64,000 nucleotides of DNA, taken from Anodontia alba. Its lineage: Eukaryota > Mollusca > Bivalvia > Lucinida > Lucinidae. Shown piece by piece: positions 22,476-32,370 of this stretch. The DNA is taken from positions 68,365,925 through 68,429,924 of the forward strand of contig OZ024823.1 in assembly GCA_964016985.1 (NCBI GenBank), in the 5' to 3' direction. Made by a program: the position numbers and the translations under genes. Numbering within the stretch: the stretch's first letter is position 1; each line of letters begins with the position of its first letter. The notes beneath the pieces are model-generated. The model made no database searches. It was not told the DNA's origin and saw only the letters and a program-made list of their open reading frames with translations.

Positions 22476-23589
22476 GGCATTTTATTGCACAGACCTTTTC
22501 GTTAACACCCTTCCTGATGATCATCTAGTTATGACTTAGATTATTTAAGTTGATAGGGATGTAAAACATCAACTCATCATCAGTTTAGTTTTTGCAGCTA
22601 CATGTGGGTCAGAGCAGTTGATAAGGAGGTATTTCAGATTGATATTTTTATTTTAGCTCACCCACTTTTGTGATCACTTCTTTTGTACATTTATGTGTGT
22701 ATCCCTGCATAACACTTTATACATCTCCAAAATGACTGAGGCGATTTGAACCTAATTTGTAGAAAAGTTGCTTGGGTTGCTGGAATTCAAATTCTTGTTT
22801 TTAGCTCAGAGCTATGCTCAGGATGAGCTATAGTGATCACTTTTTTCCATTGTCCATCCGTCGGTACACACGACAAGTTAGATAGGTGGCTAAAAATTTG
22901 GACATTTTGCCTCTTAATTAGTAAGTCATGAGTAAAAGTGAGATTTATTCCGTAAAAGTGGTATTTAAATGGCAAAAAATTGATCTTATATGGCTTGCTA
23001 CCTAAGAGATTTTGCCATTTATGTATTTTTAATGCTGATGATTAGCCACATAAATGTCCATCTGATAGAATGTCCATCTGTCTGTCCGTCCAGGCTAACA
23101 AATTGATGGTAGTGTGACTGTTGTCCATACATTAATGTGACTTTCTCCGTAAAAGTGTCACATAACCATCATTTCGTTAGAAAAAAAAGTCACATAACCA
23201 TCATTTCCTTAGAAAAATTTTGTTTTATGTGACAGGTCACATAAAAAAAAAAAGAGTCACTTAACCAACGTTTGGGCACAAAAAAAGTCACATAATCATG
23301 ATTTTGTGCGAATGTCCCTCCATCTGTCCATCCATTAACACTTTCTAACAATAACTCCAAAGCCATTGAAGTGATTTGACCCTAGTTAGGTAAGAAAGTT
23401 GCTTGGGTAGGGAGATTTAAAAGTAGCTAAAACTATGGTGATCTGCCTCTTGGTTTGGTTGCCATGGCAACAGAAAGCTTAGACTTATTATGGGAAAATG
23501 GTTAAATTGCATTTTCTCCATAACCAGTTAAGTGATGTGAACCATGTTTGGCAGTTATGATCATTTGATGATTGTCTACTTGAAAATCT

Positions 23590-23880
23590 AGTTTTTGCTT
23601 CTTCTCCTGAACCGAAAGGCCAGTTGACTTGAAACATAGTAGGAAGCATTGGAGTGATGTATACACCAAAAATAGCTAAAATCGTTCCGATCGGAAAACC
23701 AAGATGGCTGCCATGGCCGCCATCTTAAAAATCCATTTTTCCCTTCTTCTTCTGATCCAAAAGACCAGTTGACTTGAAACTTGGTAGGAAGCATCGGGTC
23801 GACTTGTAGATCAAAAATAGCTAAAATTGTTCTGATCGGAAATCCAAGATGGCCGCCATGGCCACCATCTTGAAAATCTA
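23590..23880 (+). repeat. Tandem array, about 145 bp monomer, left of DIRS element
   Basis: Two monomers contain 'tcctgaaccgaaaggccagttgacttgaaac', 'tagctaaaatcgttc' and the palindromic 'ccaagatggcygccatggc..gccatctt'. The same array resumes at 32371. Confidence 0.8.
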
Positions 23881-23898
23881 TTTTAACTGCACAATACA

Positions 23899-24057
23899 TT
23901 AACCTATAGATAATGTGCTATATTCTATTCTGTTTGTACCTTCCACAGAAAAAACGACCGTACAGTTGTCCCATACAGTCTTAATCCAGAAGGCCCCTTA
24001 GGCAGTCACCTGTGTGATGTTATTCCTCCCGCTCTTTTGGTCACGTGTCAGTTTCTT
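23899..24057. repeat. DIRS left inverted terminal repeat
   Basis: It pairs with 32160-32332. Shared landmarks are 'ccttccacagaaaaaacgacc', 'cttaatccagaaggcccctt', 'aggcagtcacctgtgtga' and 'atgtcagtttctt' (written for the left copy or its close variant). The 18 bp outside it are matched only in the internal complementary region. Confidence 0.9.
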
Positions 24058-24270
24058 TTCTGTGGACGAGAAAGTAAACAGTATTTTTTTTCCGGGTGAA
24101 AGAAATCTTTGTTTTCTTCCTTTTTCTCCAGTTAAAATTATAATCTTTATTCTTTCTTATGTTCCTTTATCATGCCTTTCACTATTCATACTATCTTTTG
24201 TTGTAAATCGTTTTTCTATTTCTTGTAATTATCCATCGCTCGTTCATTGTAATGAGTTTTTGCGACTTTC

Positions 24271-25032
24271 ATGACGATTCTTCGTGGTGAATGTGGTTAT
24301 ATAAAATTGCGTTGGGATAATCATGACAGATGCATAAAATGCTCTTCTTGTTCCAGGAAATCAACCTGCTCTACGTGTAGCTCCTGGTCAGATAAAACCT
24401 GGAAACTTGCCGAAGAAAGAAGAACTACGCTTCTAGAAAGTGGGTCATGGCTAAGAAGAAGAAGAGATAGCAGAAAGCCATATCTGATTCATCAGATGAA
24501 GAAAAATTGGATGGGATCACCACCCCACATGGCCTTGCTGCCCAAGGGAGGACCCATCCAGGTGGCAACTCCAAGGGTACTTGTACCCAGAGGAGTGTAA
24601 GTCCACCAGTCACCGGTCAACCGGCCACCAGCCATTAGCCCTACAGACAAGAAGACATCACAGATTGGCCACTGGTCACCGGTCACCGGCCACCGGTCAA
24701 ATGGGCATTACACAAGAATTTTCAAGTCAGTCAGTCACCGGTCACGGGCCATCCAGCCACCGGTCATTGTACTTGGAAAATATCAACACATGGGAAAATC
24801 AATATTCACCAGCCACCGGTCACCAGTCAACCGGCCACCGGTCACCAGTCATCAGACTTTATATCAACCTACATTTAGTGCGACTCATGCCATGGGCATA
24901 GAGTTCACTAATAATAACTCAAAAAGAGTTTTATTACCCCTGGAACTGGACTTAAGTGATATGTCCGATCCCAGTGTTGTTATCGAACGGCCTGACAACA
25001 ACTGGAGATCGGACAACAGACAATTTTACTGA
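24271..25032 (+). pseudogene. DIRS ORF1 (Gag-like) 5' part, frameshifted
   Basis: The first frame (24271-24600) contains RCIKCSSCSRKSTCSTCSSW, a Cys-rich motif like that near the start of DIRS Gag-like proteins. A second frame (24790-25032) contains LLPLELDLSDMSDPSVV, an acidic stretch also usual in these proteins. Between them lies a short-period minisatellite rich in CCGGTCACC that changes the frame. The reading frame must shift at least twice to reach the main Gag-like frame. It is probably nonfunctional, although introns or programmed shifts cannot be excluded from sequence alone. Confidence 0.5.
24605..24870 (+). repeat. Minisatellite based on CCGGTCACC inside DIRS ORF1
   Basis: Variants of 'ccaccggtcaccagtcaaccgg' and 'gtcaccggtcacgggcc' are repeated irregularly with a 9-10 bp sub-period. 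The encoded text is SHRSTGHQP-like. It is unlike the rest of the element in composition (GC-rich, CGG-containing) and may be a later expansion. Confidence 0.7.
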
Positions 25033-26408
25033 CTTCCCTCGCTAGATGTATTTGCAGAAGGGATCAGTCTAGAAGTAAACATAAATCCAAGAAGAGGAGG
25101 AGACGTAGATCGTCCTCTACATCCTCCTCTTCTAGGTCTGCATCTTCAGACTCTCGCAAAAGAAGCAGAAAGTCAAAACGATCCAAACTTTCTCACAAGA
25201 AAAGGAGAAGAAGATATACATCTTCTTCTTCTTCTTCTTCATTATCTGATAATCAGTCCCATGATTATGGCAGATACAAAAGAAGCAGACATAGTCCACT
25301 GGCTGCACAGAATCCGAGTATACTACAGCCTATGGAAATAACTAATGTCCACACAATACTACAACCTGAACAGACTTTACAACGCTCTACTAAGGACTCA
25401 GGTTCACATAATTATTGGAACTCGGAAATTGAAACCTGGTCCTTTGATAGGGCAATCAATGAAGTTTTCAGGCTTTTGCCTCCGGAGTTATGCCCAAGGC
25501 CAACCGAGGAGCATGCTCCGGCAAAGCCTTTATCTGGCATTGAACACCTAATGGAGTCGCATGTGACTCCATTACTACTAATGCCACAATTCAAGCTAGT
25601 TGAAAATACTGCCAGATTTCTCCAAAGCATAATTGATATGGAGAAATGTGGCAGAGATTGGATATGCTCCCAAAATTTAGTATCTTCCCTGACACAGACT
25701 AAATTTTATAAGAGCCAGAGTCAGTATTTCCTGACAAATAACATTCCTCCATTAGAATCGGAAGCTTCCCTGCTGGATTTATCCAGCAAGGGAAAATGCT
25801 CCATTCCAATGAAAATTATTGAAATATGGGAAAAGAAGGCTCGCAAACTTATAGCGATAAACTCGCATGCGGATCTATTTTCTTCTGCTGCTTACCTATG
25901 TATGCAGCTGCAGACAATGTCCGTGCCAGCTCTTTCGAGAATGCTTGAAGCTGTAGCTAAGTCTATAAAGCATGCTACGGCTATGTCTACGATATTAGCT
26001 ACGGAGATTTTCCAAGCTAGACGTGATGCGGTGCTGGCCACGTCTAAGATTTTACTGGACAATTCCAACCATGAGTTGCGAAACGCTCCAATAAATTCTA
26101 AAACCTTATTTGGTAACAAAATTAAGGAAGCTGCCAAGGGCAATTTTGAGGCCCAGCAACAAAGGTTCTTGGCAACTTCCTCTGTTGCTACTAACATACA
26201 ACAACAAAAAGTGACTTATCCGGCTCCTCCGGTCTTTAAGAGACCAAAGCAGCCAACTAAACCTTCTAGGCCTCAGCAAATGCAGCTGTACAGGCCTAAA
26301 AGTCAGACACAGTCATACTCATCAAGTAGAAAGGAATATGCTAAGAGAAGTGGAAATCAGAAACAGTTCCCCTCCTCTAAGCAAGCCTCATCCTCCACAA
26401 AATTCTGA
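24996..26408 (+). CDS. DIRS ORF1 Gag-like protein, main open frame
   Basis: The frame is open from 24996; the first ATG is at 25332, giving 358 residues. The part before that ATG (25035-25330) encodes a strongly basic Arg/Lys/Ser-rich tract. Residues 1-60 include WSFDRAINEVFRLLPPELCP and are followed by a helical region (about 70-270) with many Ala/Leu/Lys. The C-terminal 80 residues are Pro/Gln/Ser/Lys-rich (PKQPTKPSRPQQMQ). This matches the layout of Gag-like ORF1 of DIRS elements, which packages the RNA. The adjoining RT frame overlaps its end (26338-26649 in another frame). The assignment rests on position and overall character rather than a catalytic motif. Confidence 0.6.
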   Translation, partial: QQLEIGQQTILLTSLARCICRRDQSRSKHKSKKRRRRRSSSTSSSSRSASSDSRKRSRKSKRSKLSHKKRRRRYTSSSSSSSLSDNQSHDYGRYKRSRHSPLAAQNPSILQPMEITNVHTILQPEQTLQRSTKDSGSHNYWNSEIETWSFDRAINEVFRLLPPELCPRPTEEHAPAKPLSGIEHLMESHVTPLLLMPQFKLVENTARFLQSIIDMEKCGRDWICSQNLVSSLTQTKFYKSQSQYFLTNNIPPLESEASLLDLSSKGKCSIPMKIIEIWEKKARKLIAINSHADLFSSAAYLCMQLQTMSVPALSRMLEAVAKSIKHATAMSTILATEIFQARRDAVLATSKILLDNSNHELRNAPINSKTLFGNKIKEAAKGNFEAQQQRFLATSSVATNIQQQKVTYPAPPVFKRPKQPTKPSRPQQMQLYRPKSQTQSYSSSRKEYAKRSGNQKQFPSSKQASSSTKF

Positions 26409-27225
26409 AGTCCAACTCTTTCCACTGCCAGTCCTACCACGTCCAGACATTCCAGTGGGAGGAAGGTTGGCCCATTTTGTGGAACAATGGGAAGAATTGA
26501 CAGACAACAAGTGGGTCCTCTCTATCGTCCGAAACGGGTTCAAGGTCCCATTCAAGTCAGTTCCTCCCCTATCGGTTGTTCTGATATATCTGAGTCAATC
26601 CTCCTCCCCGTTACTGCGAGAAGAGATCGCAGAACTTCTCAAGAAATGAGCAGTAGAAAGTTATGCCCAGTAATAGATCTTTCTTTACTAAATCAGTAAA
26701 CAAACAAACAGCATTTCAAGATGGAGACAGTCAAGTCAGTAAGACAGTCGATAATGGCCAACGACTGGGCTGTCTCCATAGATCTGACGGATGCATATCT
26801 TCATGTTTCGATACATCCGAGATCCAGAAAATACCTTCGGTTCGTCTACGAACATCAGGTCTTTCAGTTCATGGCCTTATGGTTCAGAATGTCCTTAAGT
26901 CTGTGGATTTTCACAAAATTAATGAATGTAATAGCAGCACACTTACGACTACGTGCCATATCTCTCCACCCATACCTAGACGATTGGCTAATAAGACATC
27001 TGATTCGCAATCGACATATCTCTCACAAAAAATACACTCTTCAAACGGTACAAAATCTGGGTTTCATACCAAATCTAAAGAAATCAGATTTGATACCAAC
27101 ACAAGAATTCACCTTTATAGGTATGGAATTTCTGACTCAACAGAAAATAGTCAGAGTACCAGCGAACCGAGTAAAAGCTCTTATTCTGACCATCAAAACA
27201 ATTCTTTCAGACTCAGGTTTCAGCA
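26338..27225 (+). pseudogene. DIRS reverse transcriptase, broken
   Basis: The first frame (26338-26649) contains VGGRLAHFVEQWEELTDNKWVLSIV, the conserved lead-in to DIRS RT. The frame stops at 26647-26649. The second frame (from 26721) contains SIDLTDAYLHVSIHP with the first catalytic Asp and, at 26973-26984, YLDD in HPYLDDWLIRHL, the DIRS-type active site. Further on are FIPNLKKSDLIPTQEFTFIGM and an LTIKTIL tail. The link between the frames (26650-26720), where the fingers motif should be, is shortened and out of frame. It would copy element RNA into cDNA; this copy cannot make an intact enzyme. Confidence 0.8.
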
Positions 27226-27439
27226 CAGACTTTCCTTTCTCTTTTGGGCAATCTCAGTGCAGCAGCAGACTTAATTCTTCTAGGCAGACTGCATTTATGA
27301 CCTCTGCAAATGTGCCTATTATCGGTCTGGAAACCTCACATTCTTCCCTTAGATCATCAGGTTATGATCAACAGTATGATCAAATTTCATTTGATATGGT
27401 GGAAGGACACCAATCGATTCGTTCAAGGAATGCCCTTTC

Positions 27440-28290
27440 ACCCTCCAGACCCCAAAACATTCCTTTATATGGATGCCAGTCATTACTGATGGGGAGCTCA
27501 TCTGGAACCGATGAGTCTATCCTTTCATGGTCGCTGGTTGGAAGACCAATCCCAGCTCCATATCAATATGTTGGAAATAATGGCCATTCGTTTCGCACTG
27601 ATAAAAGCCTTAAAACATATTCACCATTCTTGTGTCATGATTTCTACCAACAACACAACAATGGTCTCATATATCAACAAGCAAGAAGGAACACATTCTC
27701 CCAACCTATGTGTAAAGGTATGGAAGATCCTCCAATGGTGCCTAAAACATCATATTGTCGTCAGGATTCGTCATATCCCAGGCGAATTCAATGTTTTGGC
27801 AGACAGGTTATCAATAATCGACAAAATAGTCAAAACAGAGTGGGCATTGGATCAATCGATAGCGAATTCAATTTTCCAAATGTTCAACTATCCCAATCTG
27901 GATCTGTTTGCGACACGTTTCAATCACAAACTTCCACTTTATGTGTCCCCAGTTCTGGACAATCAAGCCTTTGCGATAAACGCATTTTCCAAGAACTGGT
28001 ACAATCTTCATGCTCATGCATTTCCTCCAACAATACTGATTCCTTCTGTCCTGAACAAGATAAGCCAATCTCAGTGCAGAATATTTCTTATAGCCCCTCT
28101 TTGGCCGCAGCAAATATGGTTCTCAGAGGTTCTACAACTATTTGTCTCAGCTCCAGTTCGTCTTCCACTCTTTCCAAAACTATTAACACAAGCAAAAGGA
28201 AAGTTTCAATATCGAAACCTCCCAGTTCTCAACCTTCACGCCTGGGAGTTATCAAGCAATCAGTTAGAGATAGAAAATTTTCGCAAAACG
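27440..28290 (+). pseudogene. DIRS RNase H and connection region, broken
   Basis: The frame switches relative to RT. FLYMDASHY carries the first acidic residue but is followed by an in-frame TGA at 27487-27489. From 27511 the frame is open: INMLEIMAIRFAL holds the Glu, and HIPGEFNVLADRLS the last Asp. The usual Asp before the NTT motif is replaced by Asn (ISTNNTTMVSYINKQ). The segment after it (LDLFATRFNHKLPLYVSP, IAPLWPQQIWF) is the DIRS-specific region preceding the recombinase. RNase H would remove RNA during cDNA synthesis. Confidence 0.8.
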
Positions 28291-29096
28291 TTGCAGATTT
28301 TGTCTCTAAATCAAGACGAACATCAACTCAGAAAGTCTATGATGCAGAATGGATCGTATATACCCATTGGTGTCATAGAAGGAAGGTTAATCGGGTCTCG
28401 GCCACTCTTACTGTTATAGCCGATTTCCTCATTTACCTTTTCTCTGAGAAAAAGTATCAGATTAGTACTATTAAGGGCTATAGATCTATGATATCTAATA
28501 CTCCTTTACATAAGGCTTCTAAACTCCACGTAACATTAAAGACAGCCTTTCTTTTAGCTCTTGCAACTGCCGAAAAGATGTAACGAGATTCATGCCCTGG
28601 CAATGAATTCAAATCATTTAAGATTCAATCAGTCTGATGGATCAGTATCTTTGATAGTTCAAACTGGGTTTCAGGCTAAGAATCAGCTTCCGTCCATTTG
28701 CCCAGATCCTATTCTTATCCCTAATTTAGCCTGTATATGCAAAAGGGAACATTCGGATAGACTTTTATGCCCGATAAGAGCCTTAAAATTCTATCTTAAG
28801 ATGACTAGACCTTACCGTCAAAATAGAACTAGACTATTTCTACCTATTAAAGGCAAACAAGATATTTCTAAATCCTCTGTCTCGAGATGGATATCTTATA
28901 CTACAGGAAACTCACCCGTAAAGACTTTCCCTTTTTAAAAATTAAAGCCCTTGAAGTTAGGGCTTTATCTTCCTCTTGGGCCTTTTTCGATAAAGTTCCG
29001 CTCAGTGAGATTCTAAAAGCAGCAGTATGGAATCAATCTTCCACCTTTGATAAGCTACCTAAGGAATATGTCTCAGCAACTTCAAAACTTGCATAA
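28230..29096 (+). pseudogene. DIRS tyrosine recombinase, broken
   Basis: The N-terminal SAM-like part (28262-28583) contains RRTSTQKVYDAEWIVYTHWC and ADFLIYLFSEKKYQISTIKGYR, in the same frame as the RT block. It shifts near 28575 to RCNEIHALA, the box with the first catalytic Arg. LLCPIRALKFYL and KSSVSRWISYT follow, then another shift near 28920. The last block reads KALEVRALSSSWAFFDKVPLSEILKAAVW, where the usual His-x-x-Arg is Leu-Glu-Val-Arg. The nucleophilic Tyr cannot be placed with certainty. The enzyme would integrate circular cDNA; here it is inactive. Confidence 0.8.
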
Positions 29097-29127
29097 TTTG
29101 GGCCCAATTGTTGTGGCCCAAAAAGTG

Positions 29128-29168
29128 GTGGGGGGGGGGGGGGGGGGGGGGGGCGGTGTGGGGGGCCA
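29128..29168 (+). repeat. Long G-run
   Basis: About 25 consecutive G residues are followed by 'cggtgtgggggg'. A run of this kind can form G-quadruplexes and is prone to sequencing and assembly length error. Confidence 0.9.
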
Positions 29169-29234
29169 AGTTAACAGTGCCTTGGATGCCTTGAGAAGAC
29201 TAACAGCCTCCAAACCCTACAATACATATATTAA

Positions 29235-29744
29235 AGGGGAACGCAATGTAAGTTGTAAGTATATCTTGGAGTAAAGCGCTTATCAAGCCATTTATTTTGA
29301 TGCAAAAGTTTTCAAAATCGGCCAAGAAATAAGGAAGTTATGGTGGTTTTAATATATTTAAAATGGCTGTCATGGATGCCGCCATATCGTAGGCTTTGTG
29401 ACATCACAAAGCCCAAATTAAATATGCAAAACCAAATTATAAAGGGTTTTAAAGAATAATTTTGCTACATATTTTTATAATCTTTTAATTCTAGTGACAA
29501 GCAATCATTTCCACCAAAATAAACCAACTTTATGAGAATAACTACCTTTATAAAACGAATTTTAATTTTTATGAAAACTCATTAAATATTCAAAATGGCG
29601 GCACCCATCCCACTAATGTTAAAATATTTAATTGTCTATAACTTACGTAATTTTCGACTGATTTTCATCACATTTGTGTCAAAATTAATTGTTTGCAAAG
29701 TTCTTTACTTTAAAGCACAATACCTTTTAAGGTTGCGTTCCCCT
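29235..29744. mobile_element. TTAA-flanked MITE, copy 2 (inverted relative to copy 1)
   Basis: It is bounded by TTAA at 29231-29234 and 29745-29748. The ends are AGGGGAACGCAA and TTGCGTTCCCCT, perfectly inverted over 12 bp. The interior includes 'ttattttgatgcaaaagttttc' and 'aatattcaaaatggcggca', matching copy 1 in inverse. It lies inside the DIRS element downstream of the recombinase and so inserted later. Confidence 0.8.
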
Positions 29745-32010
29745 TTAAGGTAATTAATATCTTATATATATATATATATATATATGCTGGTGTCACGTCC
29801 CTGTTTTATCTTGAATATATTTTTATATGTACATAGTATAAAAAGAAGTTTGTATCGATTTTTATTAACCAGGTTAGATTATTGCATTTGTAACTGGAGC
29901 GCTGATTATGATGACTGTTTTACTTTTTAAGCGAGTAGGTACACTTCAGCTTTCAAGTTACGGTATTACGGTAATCACGAGATAGTTATGCTGAGGGTGT
30001 ATTTGATTATTTATGTCTATATACTTGAGCGGTTACCAGAACACTATATATTCCGAGTGAACCTAGGTTCGGTGATCAATATCTTCACTGTTCTGGGATT
30101 GATTTTTGTCTCAAGGCTATCTTTTGAAAGGGGAGACAATTTTCTGTCGTAATTTTGCAGTTTTGTAGTGTTCCGAGAGAAAAATGTTTTTTACTTCATA
30201 GTTTGAGCAGTCGCTGTGTGAAATTTTGCACCGTTCGGACAATCGAACAGGTTGTTTTAAATCTTGACTATCACGGTATTCTTGTGAATATCATTTTTAG
30301 ATCTTGAATTTCACGGATTTCTTGTGGACACATGTTTCAAAACGTGCCACATTACTATAAAAGTTCCCTGGTTAAATAGAACAGCACACACTACAATATT
30401 TGTTTTCATTGAAGACTGATCCTTGTCTTCCTTTTTCTCATATTATGATGTTGTGCTGTATCTGGGGGATCTGACCATGGTAAGTCAATAATTTATTTAA
30501 TTTTATTCTTGCAATATTCTTGCTCATCTTTACCGCAGCTAAAATTTGAGTAGGTAAATTTATTGCTTTACTACGTTGCGATTTTATGTATCATTTGTAC
30601 TTACAAACCCGGCATGATAAGTAGATAGACCCTGATCAGATGTATACATTTTGGTTATATGTGTAGACCCTGATCAGACGAATAAGCCGTGTCGGGTGTG
30701 TAAACTATAACCGGATATAGAGATTAAATTTGATCGATTCTATGGATCCTGGTCAGTCTGGTGAGTCTGATAGGTTCTGTAGACCCTGATCAGAATACAA
30801 ACATTAATATTCTTACTTCAGTAGAGAGATAGATGGATCGGCACAGTGATAGCACTACCATATTTTAATATAACATATTCTAATCTGACATGTACATTAT
30901 GTTTTTTCTTTATGATTACCAGACATATACGCTTAAATGTACGACACAGTTGGGCGTTATGTTAACTGCATACACATTCAGTAGTTAGCGCGATTTACAC
31001 AAATGACACATATCATATTTACCTTAAACACATATACAGAGGTCCTTTTTATTTTAATCACAAGTCTGTTCACTAGAATATTTTTACGGCGAAATGGCTC
31101 AAGCAGCAAGGAGTCATGTTTGAGGCTATGACACTGGCATGTTGATATTATACCCAATGATTACGTGGGGACGATGTGTGATCGTGTAATCATTGTGGTA
31201 TAATGGCAGTTATAATTTATTTTAGCCTTTAGCGTTCTAAAGGGATTCTTACAGTGGAAGGCGCATGGGTTCTTCCTGTAAGAGTGTGTAATCGTCGAGA
31301 TGCCATTCCTCCGATTATTTAATGTGGTTGTCAGATATATTCTGACTGTGTGTCTGCCTGTGTTGGATTTTTGTACAATATTATGTGTCATTAACAGCGT
31401 CCATGTGGTTTTAGGATCTGACCATGGTCCCGTATCCGTATATGTATCTGTTTTGTCACTGTGATTGTGTCCCCTTGTTATCGTCACTATGATTGACCAT
31501 CGAATGTTTTCCGGGAAGTTTTGTTTAAAGTTCTATAGAATCAAGTGTTAGTGATAACCAGAAAATATCATGGAGGATACATCCGTGGACTTCGTCAGTG
31601 ACCTTAAGTTATGTATTCACTTCAAATTTATAGTATATTTAATTGTGGAATTTAACAGTATTTTCAGATTATGGAATTTAACAGTACCTTCAGATTATGG
31701 AATCTTCAGAATATGGAAATTTGAACTTTAATTATAGTTGTTTTTTTTTCTGAACTTTCTAAATACATGCTTGTTTTTATTTTACAAAAAGTGTTGTGTT
31801 TATCCTCTGATTGCTTGCGATTGCGTCTAGTCCATCGTCACCGGCCCAACGCTCGACCGTTCACGTGACAGTTGGAATGAGCTTATTCTTAGGATTTATA
31901 TCAAGAATGAGCTTATTCTAAGAGTTTCCTGAGCCTTAATCCAGAAGTGGAGGGATCTACCTGTTTAGTGTTAGAATTGGGAGCTCCTTCCCACCATTTT
32001 ATGCTAATTC
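29745..32010 (+). other. DIRS 3' non-coding region
   Basis: There is a (TA)n tract at 29763-29784. No convincing coding sequence was found; the 108-residue minus-strand frame at 31161-31487 has no family motif. TAGACCCTGATCAGA occurs three times near 30627, 30663 and 30780, with the palindrome CTGATCAG at its centre. 'gatctgaccatgg' occurs near 30468 and 31417. This stretch is long for a DIRS 3' region, so an unrecognised insertion is possible. Confidence 0.5.
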
Positions 32011-32110
32011 TAGCACATTATCTGTAGGTTAATGTATTGTGCAGTTAAAATGAAGTTTTTAAAAATAAAACATATTTTAACAAGCAATCTTAACCTATAA
32101 ATAAGATAAT
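32011..32110. repeat. DIRS internal complementary region
   Basis: 32011-32051 ('tagcacattatctgtagg..') is the inverse of 23881-23920 at the left end. 32050-32108 ('atgaagtttttaaaaataaa..') is the inverse of 32318-32369 at the right end. The two halves meet at 'gcagttaaaatgaag', which reproduces the joined ends. In DIRS1 models this region templates completion of the termini during circular cDNA formation. Confidence 0.9.
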
Positions 32111-32159
32111 TTTGCCTCCCTATCCCCGCTAAGCTCTATCCTTTAGAGCTTTACATTCA

Positions 32160-32332
32160 AAGAAACTGACATGTGATCAAATGAGTGGGAGGAATGACGT
32201 CACACAGGTGACTGCCTAAGGGGCCTTCTGGATTAAGACCGTATGAGACGACTGTATGGTCGTTTTTTCTGTGGAAGGTATGAACAGAATAGAATATGGC
32301 ACATTATCTATAATCTATAGGTTAAGTATTGC
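32160..32332. repeat. DIRS right inverted terminal repeat
   Basis: This is the reverse complement of 23899-24057, containing 'aggtgactgcctaaggggcc', 'ttctggattaagaccgta' and 'ggtcgttttttctgtggaagg'. About 38 bp extend beyond it to 32370; they are complementary to 32050-32108 and not to the left end. Confidence 0.9.
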
Positions 32333-32370
32333 TTGTTAAAATATGTTTTATTTTTAAAAACTTCATTTTT

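Larger units (their letters stand above)
23881..32370 (+). mobile_element. DIRS1-like tyrosine-recombinase retrotransposon, structurally complete
   Basis: The element is about 8.5 kb. Inverted terminal repeats (23899-24057 and 32160-32332) are about 90% alike by eye. An internal complementary region at 32011-32110 joins the inverse of the left outer end directly to the inverse of the right outer end, which is the diagnostic DIRS1 arrangement for rolling out a circular cDNA. Coding remnants in order are Gag-like, RT with YLDD, RNase H and tyrosine recombinase. It interrupts a tandem-array monomer at a T-run shared by target and element ends, with no target duplication, as expected for integration by a tyrosine recombinase. 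A MITE lies inside at 29235-29744. Frameshifts, stops and catalytic changes make it non-autonomous. Confidence 0.9.

Noticed and set aside
24425..24686. Minus-strand open frames within the DIRS ORF1 start
   Set aside because: They read the reverse of the CCGGTCACC minisatellite and have no motif.
31161..31487. 108-residue minus-strand frame in the DIRS 3' region
   Set aside because: It is Thr/His-rich without a family motif and on the strand opposite to the element's genes.
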